DNA of 43,260 bases, from contig CAJUIQ010000014.1 of the NCBI GenBank assembly GCA_910586545.1, positions 1 through 43,260 on the forward strand. Direction: 5' to 3'. The position numbers and the translations under genes are program-made. This DNA is from an uncultured Eubacteriales bacterium (GTDB lineage: Bacteria > Bacillota > Clostridia > Oscillospirales > CAG-272). Of this stretch, positions 31,490-40,681 are shown one piece after another. A model generated the notes under the pieces. It ran no database searches, had not been told where the DNA came from, and saw nothing but the letters and a program-made list of their open reading frames with translations. The first letter of the stretch is position 1; the number at the start of each line of letters is the position of its first letter.

Positions 31490-32851
31490 TTACTTTTTCT
31501 GATAGGAATGTTTTGAAATGGACAACAGCATCCCCATTTCTCCCATAAGTATAATCAATGCCGATCCTCCATATGAGAAAAACGGTAGAGATATCCCCGT
31601 ATTTGGAATCAAAGACGTAACGACCATAATATTCAGGAACGCCTGTATGCCCACCTGACACGTAATACCAAAGGCCACCAGTGAGGAATAGGTATCCGGC
31701 GCCTTTTTAGCAATGGTGATTCCACGCCAAATAAACGCTATATACAATGCGATCAATAAAATGGCACCCACAAATCCCATTTCCTCGCACCAAATAGTAA
31801 AAATAAAGTCGTTTTGGGCCTCAGATACATAGTTGTATTTTAGACGGCTTTCTCCAAGTCCCACCCCTAAAAGTCCGCCGCTGCCTATTGCAAACAAGCC
31901 CTGGGTAGACTGCCAAGCTTCCTTCAGCACATCCGCGCTCTTGTCACCAAGCGTAGTAATTCGTTTTAATGCATACTCATTGGTCAAAAGATATCCCACG
32001 CCAACAAGTCCAGCCGGAACGCCGTAGCACAACGCCATTTTACCAATATTTGCGCCGCTAAGAAATATAATACACATGCCGATCATACCTAAAATAATGG
32101 TACCAGAAAGATGTTTTTCCAGCAGTACAAGGCCACAGACCAGTGCCAAAATCCCCCCCGGCATGACAATTCCCTTCCAAAGGGATGCTTTTTTATTCAG
32201 TGGATTGGAAGTTTCTTCAAAATGTCGGTCAATATACCAAGCCAACATCATAATCAATGCGATTTTCGCCACCTCTGACGGCTGGATAGAAAAGCCTCCG
32301 ATAAAAATCCATCGTTGGGCAACGCCACGGGCAGTTCCCATCACCAAAACCAGCGCCAACAGTCCCAGCGCCACCAGAAAAAACGGCGGTGTCAATTTTT
32401 TATAAATATTATATGGGATAAAAACCAGCACACTCATCAAAATGCCCCCAAGGGCCAACCAAAGCAGCTGGTGCCTTATGTAATACAAGCTATCGTTTTT
32501 TGATGCCAAGGCGTTGGGGTAACTGGCGCTAAATACCATAATCGTGCCCAAGCAAAGAAGCACCAATATGATAATGAGCATGGGACGATCCACCCCATGA
32601 CGAACTCTCTGCACGCCGGCTTCCCACGCCTGCTCTTTTTTTATCCGTTTGACTAAGGAACGCTCCCTCGATGGAACAACCGCCTCTCCTACAGATGGAG
32701 CACGCTGTGCTGTTCTTCCATAAGGCTGCATTCCTGGTACAAAAGCGCCCTTAGCCGGCACACGACCATCAGGACGCTGCTCGTGCGCTTGACGTCCCGG
32801 CGCTTTCGCTTTACTGCGTCCATATTGATAAGACCGGTTTTCATTGCTCAT
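31490..32851 (-). CDS. ftsW: FtsW/RodA/SpoVE (SEDS) peptidoglycan polymerase
   Basis: This SEDS family glycosyltransferase, with about 10 membrane segments, polymerises lipid II at the septum with its partner PBP. An unusual cytoplasmic N-terminus of about 85 residues, basic and Gln/Pro/Arg-rich, precedes the first segment (PMLIIILVLLCLGTIMVFSA). Family marks follow: QRWIFIGGFSIQPSE near residue 195, GLGESRLKYNYVSEAQNDFIF near 325 (split as seen) and NTGISLPFFSYGGSAL near 420. ATG at 32851 has AGGAAGG upstream. FtsW and SpoVE cannot be told apart by sequence alone. The PBP partner is at 35513. Confidence 0.92.
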   Translation of the reverse strand: MSNENRSYQYGRSKAKAPGRQAHEQRPDGRVPAKGAFVPGMQPYGRTAQRAPSVGEAVVPSRERSLVKRIKKEQAWEAGVQRVRHGVDRPMLIIILVLLCLGTIMVFSASYPNALASKNDSLYYIRHQLLWLALGGILMSVLVFIPYNIYKKLTPPFFLVALGLLALVLVMGTARGVAQRWIFIGGFSIQPSEVAKIALIMMLAWYIDRHFEETSNPLNKKASLWKGIVMPGGILALVCGLVLLEKHLSGTIILGMIGMCIIFLSGANIGKMALCYGVPAGLVGVGYLLTNEYALKRITTLGDKSADVLKEAWQSTQGLFAIGSGGLLGVGLGESRLKYNYVSEAQNDFIFTIWCEEMGFVGAILLIALYIAFIWRGITIAKKAPDTYSSLVAFGITCQVGIQAFLNIMVVTSLIPNTGISLPFFSYGGSALIILMGEMGMLLSISKHSYQKK

Positions 32852-32876
32852 GTGATCTCATATCCTTCCTGTGCAA

Positions 32877-33875
32877 TCACAGCCCAAACCAGGCACAAAC
32901 ACAAAGACACGCTGTCAAAAGACTGAATACTGCCACAATTTTTATTTCGCTCCATCCACACTTTTCCAAATGATGGTGGAAAGGCGCCATTTTAAACAGA
33001 CGTTTTCCACTAGTCAATTTAAAATACATGACTTGAAGCATGGTAGACGCAGTTTCAAATATATAAACTAGGCCGCATACAACTACGATCAACGGGTTAT
33101 CCATCATAAAGGCCGCACCTACAACAAGGCCGCCGAAAAAGAGAGAGCCTGTATCCCCCATAAACACTCTGGCGGGATAAAAGTTATAAATAAGAAAGCC
33201 TGCCGCCGCCCCAGCCATGATAGCCGCCACCGCCGTAAGTCCCGGTGCAGGCATTACCGTATGAAACAACGCGGCAGCGCCATAAAACAGGCCCACAACC
33301 ACAGTCATAGAACTGGCCAGTCCATCAATCCCATCTGTGAGATTTACACTGTTCATTACCCCACACAAAAGCAACAGTGCAATAATATAATAAGCGAGGC
33401 CAAAATCTATGGCAATATCCAGATAAGGGATGTACAATTCCGTAGTAATCTGACCAAACCGGCTCATTCCAAAAAGATATACGCCAGCGCATATAAGCTG
33501 CAGTAAAAATTTCTGAGGAGCAGTAAGTCCTTCATTTTGCTTTTTCCGCAGTTTCGCCATGTCGTCAATCATACCAATTAGTCCGCTGGCCATAGCCATT
33601 GCTAAAGTAAGCACCAACGCAGGAAGTTCCTTCGCACCCTCCCGGAGAAAAATAATTATACAGGCAAAAATCCCAGTAATCAAAGCCGCTATGATAAACG
33701 CCAGCCCTCCCATGGTAGGAGTTCCCTCTTTGCTTTTATGCCATCGAGGACCGATTTCCAGAATTTTCTGTCCCATCTTATGACTGGCCAGTATCGGAAT
33801 CAAAAAATGAGAAATTCCCGCTGTAAGCAAAAAGGTAACAGCAAATATGCCGATAAAGAATACGGGATAAAACAT
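32877..33875 (-). CDS. mraY: Phospho-N-acetylmuramoyl-pentapeptide transferase
   Basis: MraY joins the UDP-MurNAc-pentapeptide to undecaprenyl phosphate, making lipid I. The 332-aa protein has about 10 membrane segments. Diagnostic motifs include the substrate Asp pairs GMIDDMAKL and NLTDGIDGLASS near residue 180, FMGDTGSLFFGG near 240, and the cytoplasmic PFHHHLEKCGWSE near residue 300. GGAGGG precedes ATG 33875. A separate promoter (33945-33973) lies between murE and mraY, so mraY, ftsW, murG and ftsQ can be transcribed apart from murE. Confidence 0.96.
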   Translation of the reverse strand: MFYPVFFIGIFAVTFLLTAGISHFLIPILASHKMGQKILEIGPRWHKSKEGTPTMGGLAFIIAALITGIFACIIIFLREGAKELPALVLTLAMAMASGLIGMIDDMAKLRKKQNEGLTAPQKFLLQLICAGVYLFGMSRFGQITTELYIPYLDIAIDFGLAYYIIALLLLCGVMNSVNLTDGIDGLASSMTVVVGLFYGAAALFHTVMPAPGLTAVAAIMAGAAAGFLIYNFYPARVFMGDTGSLFFGGLVVGAAFMMDNPLIVVVCGLVYIFETASTMLQVMYFKLTSGKRLFKMAPFHHHLEKCGWSEIKIVAVFSLLTACLCVCAWFGL

Positions 33876-33944
33876 ACACCCTCCGAAAATGGTTTGTATT
33901 CACTATATTAGTCAAATGTAAAAATCTGTGAATTTATTAAAATA

Positions 33945-33973
33945 AGTATACCATATTTCCCCGCCCTGGTCAA
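33945..33973 (-). promoter_or_regulatory. Promoter of mraY
   Basis: Minus-strand TTGACC (33973-33968), 17 bp, TATACT (33950-33945). Confidence 0.7.
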
Positions 33974-34002
33974 CCTGTAACAGGATATTTCCACAGCCCA
34001 TA

Positions 34003-35454
34003 TCACCCATTTTTCAACCGATTTACCGTTTCAAACACAATATCCCGTTCAGAAAATGGCTTCTTACCGTCCGGCCCGGTTTCATAGTTTTCATGTCCCT
34101 TCCCAGCAAGAAGAATCGTATCTCCCGGCATTGCCGTCTCTACCGCGTAAATAATGGCTTCACGTCGGTCAGGAATCACAGCATCCGCCGGCCGCGTTTG
34201 CATTCCTGCAAGAATATCCTGAATAATAGCATTTTTATCTTCCGTACGGGCGTTATCCGATGTAACAATCACTCGATCACAAAGTTCTCCTGCCAGGCGC
34301 CCCATAATCGGACGTTTGCTTTTATCTCTATCTCCTCCACAGCCGAAAATTACTGTAAGTCTGCCACCACGGGGCACCATCTGCCGCAGTCCTTCTAATG
34401 CTGCGCGTAAAGCTTCAGGAGTATGTGCATAATCGATATACACATCAAAACCGGCGTCTGTAGATCGAACGATTCGCTCCATTCTGCCGCTGATTCCTGT
34501 CACACCCGCAATTCCTCGAATCACGTCCCCTATACTGATTCCCATCTCAAGAGCTGCAATTGCCGAAAGCATTGTGTTATATACAGTAAACGCACCTGCA
34601 ACTCTGGAACGAATCGGCAATGTTCGCCCTCTGTACTGCATCTGATACGCAACGCCTTCTGGCCGGATTCTTCTGTTTTTCGCCATATATAAGCCAACAT
34701 GAATCCCACGAATTCTCCGTCCATAGGGATCATCTCCATTAACAATAGAAGTTTTGCAATTGTCAAACAATGAGGCCTTCGCCTGAAAATACGATTCCAT
34801 ATCTTTATGATAGTCCAGGTGCTCTGCAGATAAATTGGTAAAAATTCCTGTATCAAAATAAAGCGGGGCTGTTTTCCGTTGTGCCAAAGAATGGCTGGAT
34901 ACCTCCATTACTACTGTCTGCGCCCCATTTTGTTTCATATAGTCCAGCATGCCGTATAAATACCTGGGATCCGGAGTAGTCATCGACGCCGGAATATCAG
35001 GGTTTTCCGCGCCTTCCCAGAATATCTGCCTCCCACCCAGCCGGTATCCTAACGTCCCAATCGTACCAGTTTGCATTCCGGCAGCAGCCAAAATTTCCGA
35101 TAAAAAAGTGAGTGTAGACGTTTTTCCATTGGTGCCTGTAATGCCTACTAACCGCAGAGCTCTGCCTGGATTCCCGTAAAAGTTATTCCAGATAACTGCG
35201 GCGGCCTGCCGGGTATCCTTAACCAGTATACAAGGAATCCCGGAAAGATATGTATCGCATATACAAGCGACGGCGCCTCGCAGGATTGCTTCCCTGGCAT
35301 ATCGATGTCCATCCTTAACCGTTCCACGCAAACAGATGAAGAGTCCCCCTGGACGCACGCTTCTGGAATCTGTTGCGGGAAAAGATATGTCCGCATCCAT
35401 AGGAGCTCCGCATGCCGTATAGTCAAGTCCTATCAATAATTTTGTCAGTTGCAT
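34003..35454 (-). CDS. murE: UDP-N-acetylmuramyl-tripeptide synthetase
   Basis: MurE adds the third stem residue. The 483-aa protein has the N-terminal UDP domain (ATDSRSVRPGGLF), ATP loop GITGTNGKTSTLTF near residue 100, MEVSSHSL near 175, HLDYHKDMESY near 205, and CGGDRDKSKRP near 355. The specificity loop reads SDNARTED; Arg in the DNxR position suits meso-diaminopimelate (E. coli has DNPR), so a diaminopimelate wall is likely. ATG at 35454 is preferred: GGAGG precedes it and the 17-residue extension lacks a site. The site itself lies in a hairpin (35461-35493). Confidence 0.95.
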   Translation of the reverse strand: MQLTKLLIGLDYTACGAPMDADISFPATDSRSVRPGGLFICLRGTVKDGHRYAREAILRGAVACICDTYLSGIPCILVKDTRQAAAVIWNNFYGNPGRALRLVGITGTNGKTSTLTFLSEILAAAGMQTGTIGTLGYRLGGRQIFWEGAENPDIPASMTTPDPRYLYGMLDYMKQNGAQTVVMEVSSHSLAQRKTAPLYFDTGIFTNLSAEHLDYHKDMESYFQAKASLFDNCKTSIVNGDDPYGRRIRGIHVGLYMAKNRRIRPEGVAYQMQYRGRTLPIRSRVAGAFTVYNTMLSAIAALEMGISIGDVIRGIAGVTGISGRMERIVRSTDAGFDVYIDYAHTPEALRAALEGLRQMVPRGGRLTVIFGCGGDRDKSKRPIMGRLAGELCDRVIVTSDNARTEDKNAIIQDILAGMQTRPADAVIPDRREAIIYAVETAMPGDTILLAGKGHENYETGPDGKKPFSERDIVFETVNRLKNG

Positions 35455-35460
35455 AAAAAA

Positions 35461-35493
35461 CCTCCGGAAGATTTTTTCTTTTAACTTCCGGAG
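35461..35493 (-). promoter_or_regulatory. Hairpin covering the murE ribosome binding site
   Basis: On the minus strand CTCCGGAAG (35493-35485) pairs with CTTCCGGAG (35470-35462) around a 14-nt loop, followed by G and T6 just before the ATG. The 3' arm contains four of the five bases of the murE GGAGG site. It looks like a terminator and can also hide the ribosome binding site. Confidence 0.65.
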
Positions 35494-35512
35494 ATTTTTC
35501 ACTTCTATTTTT

Positions 35513-37963
35513 TTAGTCGGTTACACTCAAATCCCGTAAGGAAATTTCCACAACCGTTCCTGCCGGCGTCATAGTGCCCGCCGCAATAGACTGAACAGCT
35601 ACCGTTGACTCGCTGCTGTTAGAAGCGCCTTTTACGCTGACATTAAGTCCTGCATTTATAAGCATACGATTGGCCGCTTCTGCGGATTTTCCAACAACAT
35701 TGGGGACTTCTATCGTATTTTTTGCTTCCTCGCCGTCTGTATACAGGATAACACGCCCGCTTTCTTTAGACAATGTGCTGCCGGCTGCCGGCACCTGTCC
35801 AGTAACTGTAGTACCGGTTCCAACAACCTCACATTTCAGTCCCTTAGCAGCAATATCACTGCTGGCCTCTGCCGTAGTGGTACCAACGTAATTTTTCACG
35901 CTAATTTCTACAGATTTCATTTCTTCTTCTGTATACTGCGGCTCATACCCCATGTAAGGAAGAATCGTGGATAAGAAATTGGAAACATACGGCGCAGCTA
36001 CCACGCTGCCGTATACACTACCGCCCATAGGTTCATCGACTACGATGATTACGGCAATTTCCGGATCATATGCCGGCGCAAAGGCCACACAGGAACCGAT
36101 ACGCAAAAAGGTCTGCCCACTCTCATCCTTCTGGTCAATTTTTTCGGAAGTACCGGTTTTGGCGGCAACTTTATATCCCTTTACATAGGCATTTTTTGCA
36201 CCGCCGTCTGTGGAAACACCCTCTTCCAGAATACCTGCAATGGTGTTGCACACTTCCGTGCTTACCACCTGCCGTTTTATATCTGTTTCATACGTATTAT
36301 TCACTTTGCCTTCGCTGTCCACAACTTCCTTGAGCAGATGCGGGGTTACTAAATATCCACCATTGGCCACAGCAGATATTGCAGTCAATTGCTGAAGCGG
36401 CGTCGTCTTATACGTCTGTCCAAAAGAATAAACAGCCAGCGATACGGTGGTAAAATCGTTGAAGTTGTGATAATAGGTTGACACTTCGTTGGGCAAATCA
36501 ATGCCAGTAACATTCCCGTATCCAAAATCCAAAAAATATTTATAAAAGGTTTCTCTTCCCAGCCGTAGTGCAATCGTCATGAGCGCAGGGTTGCAGGACT
36601 GCTGCAGACTTTTTGCGTATGGCAGCGTTCCATGCCCCGTTTTCTTGTGACAACTGATCGGGCGAGAATACCCTTCAATCTTCATACTTCCGTTGCAAGT
36701 AAAAGATTCTGTAGGATTGGTTACGCCTTCTTCAAACGCCATTGCGGTAGTCATAATTTTGGATGTAGAACCCGGCTCATATAACTCTGTAATCGCCTTA
36801 TTTTTCCACATTGTGTAAAGCAAATCAAAGTACTTACTGGTTCTAGCCTGGTCATATAAAGCTGCGAAATTTGCGTCGTAGTACTGATCCGCCGCCGCAG
36901 TCAGTTCTTCACTGCCGTCTTCCAGTTTTTTGTTTTCTTCTTTCACCTTCTGCACGGCAAGACGATATGCGTCGTCATTGCGCTGATCACTGGTTTCGTA
37001 TTCGGTAAGCTTTTCTTTGGACCATGCATCCAGGGTGTATGGATCGTTGCAGTCAAAAGAAGGATAGGTAGCCATCCCCAGGATTGCTCCGGTATTTACA
37101 TTCATCACAATACCGGCTGCACGATTCGCCGCTTGGTTTTCATTTACAGTAGCTTCAAGCTGGTTTTCCAATTCATACTGGATATAGGTATCAATGTTCG
37201 TTACAACATCGTAACCGTCTTCTGCGGCCACATACGTTTCATATTCAAACCCCATGTCGTTGTTCAACGCATCCTGCGCTGTCACATACCGTCCACTGGT
37301 TCCTTCCAGCAGGTTGTTGTAATATGCCTCTAATCCATAAATACCGATTCCATCGCTGTTGGTAAATCCAAGCGTGTGGGCCGCAAGGTCTCCGTAAGGA
37401 TAATAACGAATTGCGCCGGCACGCAGATAAATTTGGGAAGTCAACTCGTATTCATCAATAAACTTTCGCACCTTTTCGGCGTCTTCCTCGCTGATTTCGT
37501 TTGCAATCACCTCATATCGCCGGTTTTTCTTGCCGGTCTTTTCCAGCACCGCGTCGTAATCACATCCCAGCGTATCTGCAAAGAAGCGGGAAATCAGTTC
37601 ATTCATTTTAATATCTTTATACTCCGCATCGGAGGCCTTCCATGTATACAGCGCATCTTTTCCCTCATCCTCTTCTTTTGCCATCGCATCGATAATGTCC
37701 TGAGGAGAGATAAAACAAAGATATACTGTAGCGTTCGTAGCAAGAATATTTCCATTGGTATCATAGATCGTGCCCCGCTCCGGATTGACCTCTGTCTCCA
37801 TGGTAATTTCATTCATTACCTGTTCTTTATAGTAATCGTAACTATACACTTGGAGATACGCCAACCGTATGGCCACGATAATCGCAAGAGCACCGAACAC
37901 CATAGTCAATACTGTGGCGCGAGAGGTAGTGCGCCTGGTAATTCTCTTTCTATTTTCCGCCAT
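35513..37963 (-). CDS. Penicillin-binding protein 2 (FtsI/SpoVD type) with two PASTA domains
   Basis: The 816-aa protein is a monofunctional transpeptidase that cross-links septal peptidoglycan. One membrane segment is near residues 18-38 and the PBP dimer domain follows (PERGTIYDTNGNILA near 61). Active-site motifs are SxxK (STSK, Ser 399), SCN (Ser 456) and KTGT (Lys 602). Two PASTA repeats end the protein (about 695-815, the second with VPNVVGKSAEAANRML). An insertion of about 75 charged residues (about 312-390) precedes the SxxK motif. AAAGGAAG precedes ATG 37963. PASTA repeats fit FtsI/PBP2b or sporulation SpoVD; position in the cluster allows either. Confidence 0.92.
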   Translation of the reverse strand: MAENRKRITRRTTSRATVLTMVFGALAIIVAIRLAYLQVYSYDYYKEQVMNEITMETEVNPERGTIYDTNGNILATNATVYLCFISPQDIIDAMAKEEDEGKDALYTWKASDAEYKDIKMNELISRFFADTLGCDYDAVLEKTGKKNRRYEVIANEISEEDAEKVRKFIDEYELTSQIYLRAGAIRYYPYGDLAAHTLGFTNSDGIGIYGLEAYYNNLLEGTSGRYVTAQDALNNDMGFEYETYVAAEDGYDVVTNIDTYIQYELENQLEATVNENQAANRAAGIVMNVNTGAILGMATYPSFDCNDPYTLDAWSKEKLTEYETSDQRNDDAYRLAVQKVKEENKKLEDGSEELTAAADQYYDANFAALYDQARTSKYFDLLYTMWKNKAITELYEPGSTSKIMTTAMAFEEGVTNPTESFTCNGSMKIEGYSRPISCHKKTGHGTLPYAKSLQQSCNPALMTIALRLGRETFYKYFLDFGYGNVTGIDLPNEVSTYYHNFNDFTTVSLAVYSFGQTYKTTPLQQLTAISAVANGGYLVTPHLLKEVVDSEGKVNNTYETDIKRQVVSTEVCNTIAGILEEGVSTDGGAKNAYVKGYKVAAKTGTSEKIDQKDESGQTFLRIGSCVAFAPAYDPEIAVIIVVDEPMGGSVYGSVVAAPYVSNFLSTILPYMGYEPQYTEEEMKSVEISVKNYVGTTTAEASSDIAAKGLKCEVVGTGTTVTGQVPAAGSTLSKESGRVILYTDGEEAKNTIEVPNVVGKSAEAANRMLINAGLNVSVKGASNSSESTVAVQSIAAGTMTPAGTVVEISLRDLSVTD

Positions 37964-38046
37964 TCAGCAATCTTCCTTTCCCCGGCACTGCAACTTGTTC
38001 GTTTGATTCTATGTGCCGACGCGCCAATTTATGTATTCCACATAAT

Positions 38047-38079
38047 CCAAAGAAGGTGTGCATCGCACACCTTCTTTGG
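38047..38079 (-). promoter_or_regulatory. 15-bp stem-loop between ftsL and the PBP gene
   Basis: CCAAAGAAGGTGTGC and its complement flank a 3-nt loop, 10 nt after the ftsL stop. No U-tract follows on the minus strand, so it may be a weak terminator or a processing or stability element. Confidence 0.55.
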
Positions 38080-38088
38080 GATCAAAGA

Positions 38089-38973
38089 TTAGTCAATATA
38101 TTCTAAGAGTTTATCCCAGCCGCTCCCAACAGAAGACAAAAGCGTTGTAAAAATTCCAAAGTCTTCCTGATTTTCTTCTGTGTCCTCTATCACTTCAACC
38201 CGATCTCCCTGGGCAATGTTAATATACTTAGATTCAACCTGATTGCGGCGTACCATACCAATATCTTCTCTGGCAGCTTTTTCAATTACACGTACGTCAT
38301 TCTTTAAATCCAACTGAATGGCCAACTGTTCCACTTCCGTACTCAATTCGCTGCGTTTGGATTCCAATCCAGAAATTTCCCGTTTAAACTCATTAATCTG
38401 CGCAAAACTGAAAATAATCATCAGCACAACAGCAGTAAAAAGAACAATTGCAATCAAAATACTTTTAGGGACGGGTGAACTTTTTACGCGAACCTCATCC
38501 GCACGTCCGCCTCGAATCATCTGAAGCAGTCCGTCTTTTGTACGCTCCTCTTTTTTTGCAGACACGTGCGGCCTGCTTTGCACAGCCGCTGCCTGTGCAC
38601 GGATAGAAGCCGCCCGTGCATATGCCGACGCATAGGCGCCGGAGGGGAACGGAGTAACTCTCGCAAATGCGCGGGTGCGCTGCTGCGCTTCGTAAGCCGC
38701 ACGCTGAGCAGCAGATGGAGCCGCCTTTGCGGATATAGTTCCTTGAGCTTTGGTTTTTGTCTGGGCAGCCGTTCTTTTCCCAGCAGGAACAAATTCTGCC
38801 GTTTCTTCAAAAGGATTGACAGTCTTGGCAATTTTTCCATCTACCCTAGGAATCTCCTGTGTCTGGCGCCTTGCAGACACTGCGGCCGCACCTCTACCGC
38901 TAAATTTTTGCTGCAATCTGCCGCACAGTGGATTTTCTACCGTGCCTGTTACATGCATTTGTGCGCTTGCCAT
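38089..38973 (-). CDS. ftsL: FtsL-like cell division protein with long N-terminal tail
   Basis: Position (after rsmH, before the PBP) and architecture give the call: a single membrane segment (about 171-190, ILIAIVLFTAVVLMIIFSF), then a coiled coil (FKREISGLESKRSELSTEVE) and a short extracytoplasmic C-terminus. FtsL/DivIC proteins have this form and join FtsQ. The 165-residue cytoplasmic tail is Ala/Arg/Gln-rich and low-complexity; typical FtsL tails are under 50. ATG at 38973 has AGGGAAAG upstream. Sequence identity in this family is low, so FtsL rather than DivIC rests on gene order. Confidence 0.78.
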   Translation of the reverse strand: MASAQMHVTGTVENPLCGRLQQKFSGRGAAAVSARRQTQEIPRVDGKIAKTVNPFEETAEFVPAGKRTAAQTKTKAQGTISAKAAPSAAQRAAYEAQQRTRAFARVTPFPSGAYASAYARAASIRAQAAAVQSRPHVSAKKEERTKDGLLQMIRGGRADEVRVKSSPVPKSILIAIVLFTAVVLMIIFSFAQINEFKREISGLESKRSELSTEVEQLAIQLDLKNDVRVIEKAAREDIGMVRRNQVESKYINIAQGDRVEVIEDTEENQEDFGIFTTLLSSVGSGWDKLLEYID

Positions 38974-39025
38974 TGTCTTTCCCTGTCCTTTCTTTTACAT
39001 TCCGCCCTGTCAGGCAGATTATCTT

Positions 39026-39954
39026 CTATATTTTTTCCACTACCCGTAGCTTTGCACTTCTTGCTCTTGGATTTTCTGCTATTTCTGCATCCGAAGGCAA
39101 AATCGGTTTTTTTGTAATTCGTGTCACAATTGGCTTTTTTCCGCAAGTACATACCGGAAAATCCGGAGGGCACTCGCAAGGAGACGCCATCTTTCCAAAT
39201 ACCTGTTTTACAATTCTATCTTCTAAAGAGTGAAAAGTAATTACTGCCGCGCGTCCGCCGGGGCGAAGACGCTTTACCGCCGCCTGGAGCGACGGCTCAA
39301 TTACTTGCAGTTCTCCATTTACCTCAATGCGCAGCGCCTGAAACGTTCTTCTCGCAGGATGCTGATTTTCTTTGCGGCGGGCTGCTGCCGGTATAGCGCC
39401 AATCACAAGCTCTGCAAGCTGCTGTGTTGTCTCAATTCGCTGATTCGCTCTTCTTTCTACAATAATGGAAGCGATTCGTTTGGAAAATCGCTCTTCTCCA
39501 TAATCCTGTAAAATTCTATACAGCTCTTCCTCACTATAAGTATTGACAATATCAGCCGCCGTTCTACCGCCAGAGGCATATCCAAAGGAGCCTCTGCCAT
39601 ATAGGAAAACCCCCGCTCCGCCTCATCCAGTTGAACGGAAGAAACGCCAAGATCCCACAATACTCCGTCTATTTCTTGTATGCCCAAGCCATCCAGCACC
39701 TCGCCGACAGCTGCAAAATTTGCTTTTACAACAGTAGAAGCTGTCCCATACGCCGCAAGACGCTGTCTGCAGCGCACCACTGCGCGTTCGTCCTGATCTA
39801 AGCTAATAAGCCTTGCACCATGAGGCGTCTGCCGCAAAATTTCTTCGGAGTGACCGCCGCCGCCGGCAGTACAGTCTACAAAAACACCTCCCCGACGAGG
39901 CACAAGAGCTTCCACCGCTTCTCTCAGAAGAACAGATACATGTGCATAGTTCAC
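39026..39954 (-). pseudogene. rsmH: 16S rRNA (cytosine-1402 N4) methyltransferase, frame broken by a deletion
   Basis: RsmH methylates C1402 of 16S rRNA. ATG at 39954 gives a good start: YAHVSVLLREAVEALVP, SAM site DCTAGGGGHSEEIL, LGVSSVQLDEAERGFSYM, then APLDM at 39591-39577. The family continues in another frame with SGGRTAADIVNTYSEEELYRI and runs to 39026 with AARRKENQHPARRTFQALRIE and TFHSLEDRIVKQ. Between the two, the conserved RMD motif after APLDM and about 10 bases are missing. Restoring them gives about 312 aa, the usual length. It is too large for a simple homopolymer error, yet both halves look intact. It may still be made by frameshifting, which is unlikely. Confidence 0.85.
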
Positions 39955-39980
39955 ATTATCTCTGCCTTTCCTATTTATTT

Positions 39981-40409
39981 TTACAAGCCGTATTCCAGCA
40001 TCAAATCCCGAATGCTGGCAACCTTTTCCGTATCATACATATCCGGAATCTGTGCGCTTTCAGAAGCCCAGAGCTCTACTCTATCCCCGCATCCGATAAA
40101 GGTAACCCCTTCCGTCAATCCCGCATACTCGACTAAGTCTTTGGAAAGCATTACTCTGCCCTGTCCGTCAGGCACGGATTTTTGAGCATTTCCGCAAATA
40201 AATCGGGTAATGTCACGCACCTGGGTTTTCGGCAATTCCTTAAGTTTTTCTGTATAGTTGGACCACTCTGCCAGAGAATATGCTGACAGGCAACCGTCGA
40301 CATTTACTGTGATTACAATTGGAGAGCCAAGGTCTTCACGAAATTTGGCCGGAAAAAACACACGATTCTTCGCATCCAGCGTGTGAGTGTATTTACCCAG
40401 CAAATCCAC
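39981..40409 (-). CDS. mraZ: Transcriptional regulator MraZ
   Basis: MraZ is an AbrB-like repressor and the first gene of dcw clusters, binding repeats in its own promoter. The 142-aa product has two MraZ domains: LLGKYTHTLDAKNRVFFPAK at the start and SVPDGQGRVMLSKDLVEYAG near residue 85. GTG at 40409 is chosen: GGGGGAG lies six nt before it and the result fits the family length. ATG at 40433 would add eight residues with no site. GTGGA recurs upstream (near 40464 and 40435) and may be a binding repeat. rsmH is 26 nt downstream. Confidence 0.92.
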   Translation of the reverse strand: MDLLGKYTHTLDAKNRVFFPAKFREDLGSPIVITVNVDGCLSAYSLAEWSNYTEKLKELPKTQVRDITRFICGNAQKSVPDGQGRVMLSKDLVEYAGLTEGVTFIGCGDRVELWASESAQIPDMYDTEKVASIRDLMLEYGL

Positions 40410-40477
40410 ATTTAGCTCCCCCTTTTCCACCATTTTTATGAAACAATCATGTATTATTGCTCCACAAGGATGTTATT

Positions 40478-40506
40478 ATTATAATATGGACGTTGCAAAT
40501 TTGCAA
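40478..40506 (-). promoter_or_regulatory. Promoter of mraZ and the dcw cluster
   Basis: Minus-strand TTGCAA (40506-40501), 17 bp, TATAAT (40483-40478). A second TTGCAA lies at 40493-40498, so the -35 is part of a TTGCAAATTTGCAA palindrome. Confidence 0.65.
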
Positions 40507-40681
40507 TACATTTTTATAAGTTTTGCATGGTTTTTTTCAATATTTCGTACTATTTCCCCTGTTATTCCTGCTTTTATTCCATTTGTTTTTACATTTTCTA
40601 CCATTTATTTTATTTTTTACCATTTCCACTTAGAAACAATTGTTTTTAGATAATCGTATAAAATACATGTCAGTCATCCAC
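40507..40681. other. AT-rich stretch upstream of mraZ, no gene
   Basis: On the minus strand AAATGG recurs three times and AAGTGG once (near 40631, 40620, 40601 and 40579), irregularly spaced. They may be part of MraZ control, but the spacing does not match known MraZ box arrays. Nothing else was seen. Confidence 0.3.
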
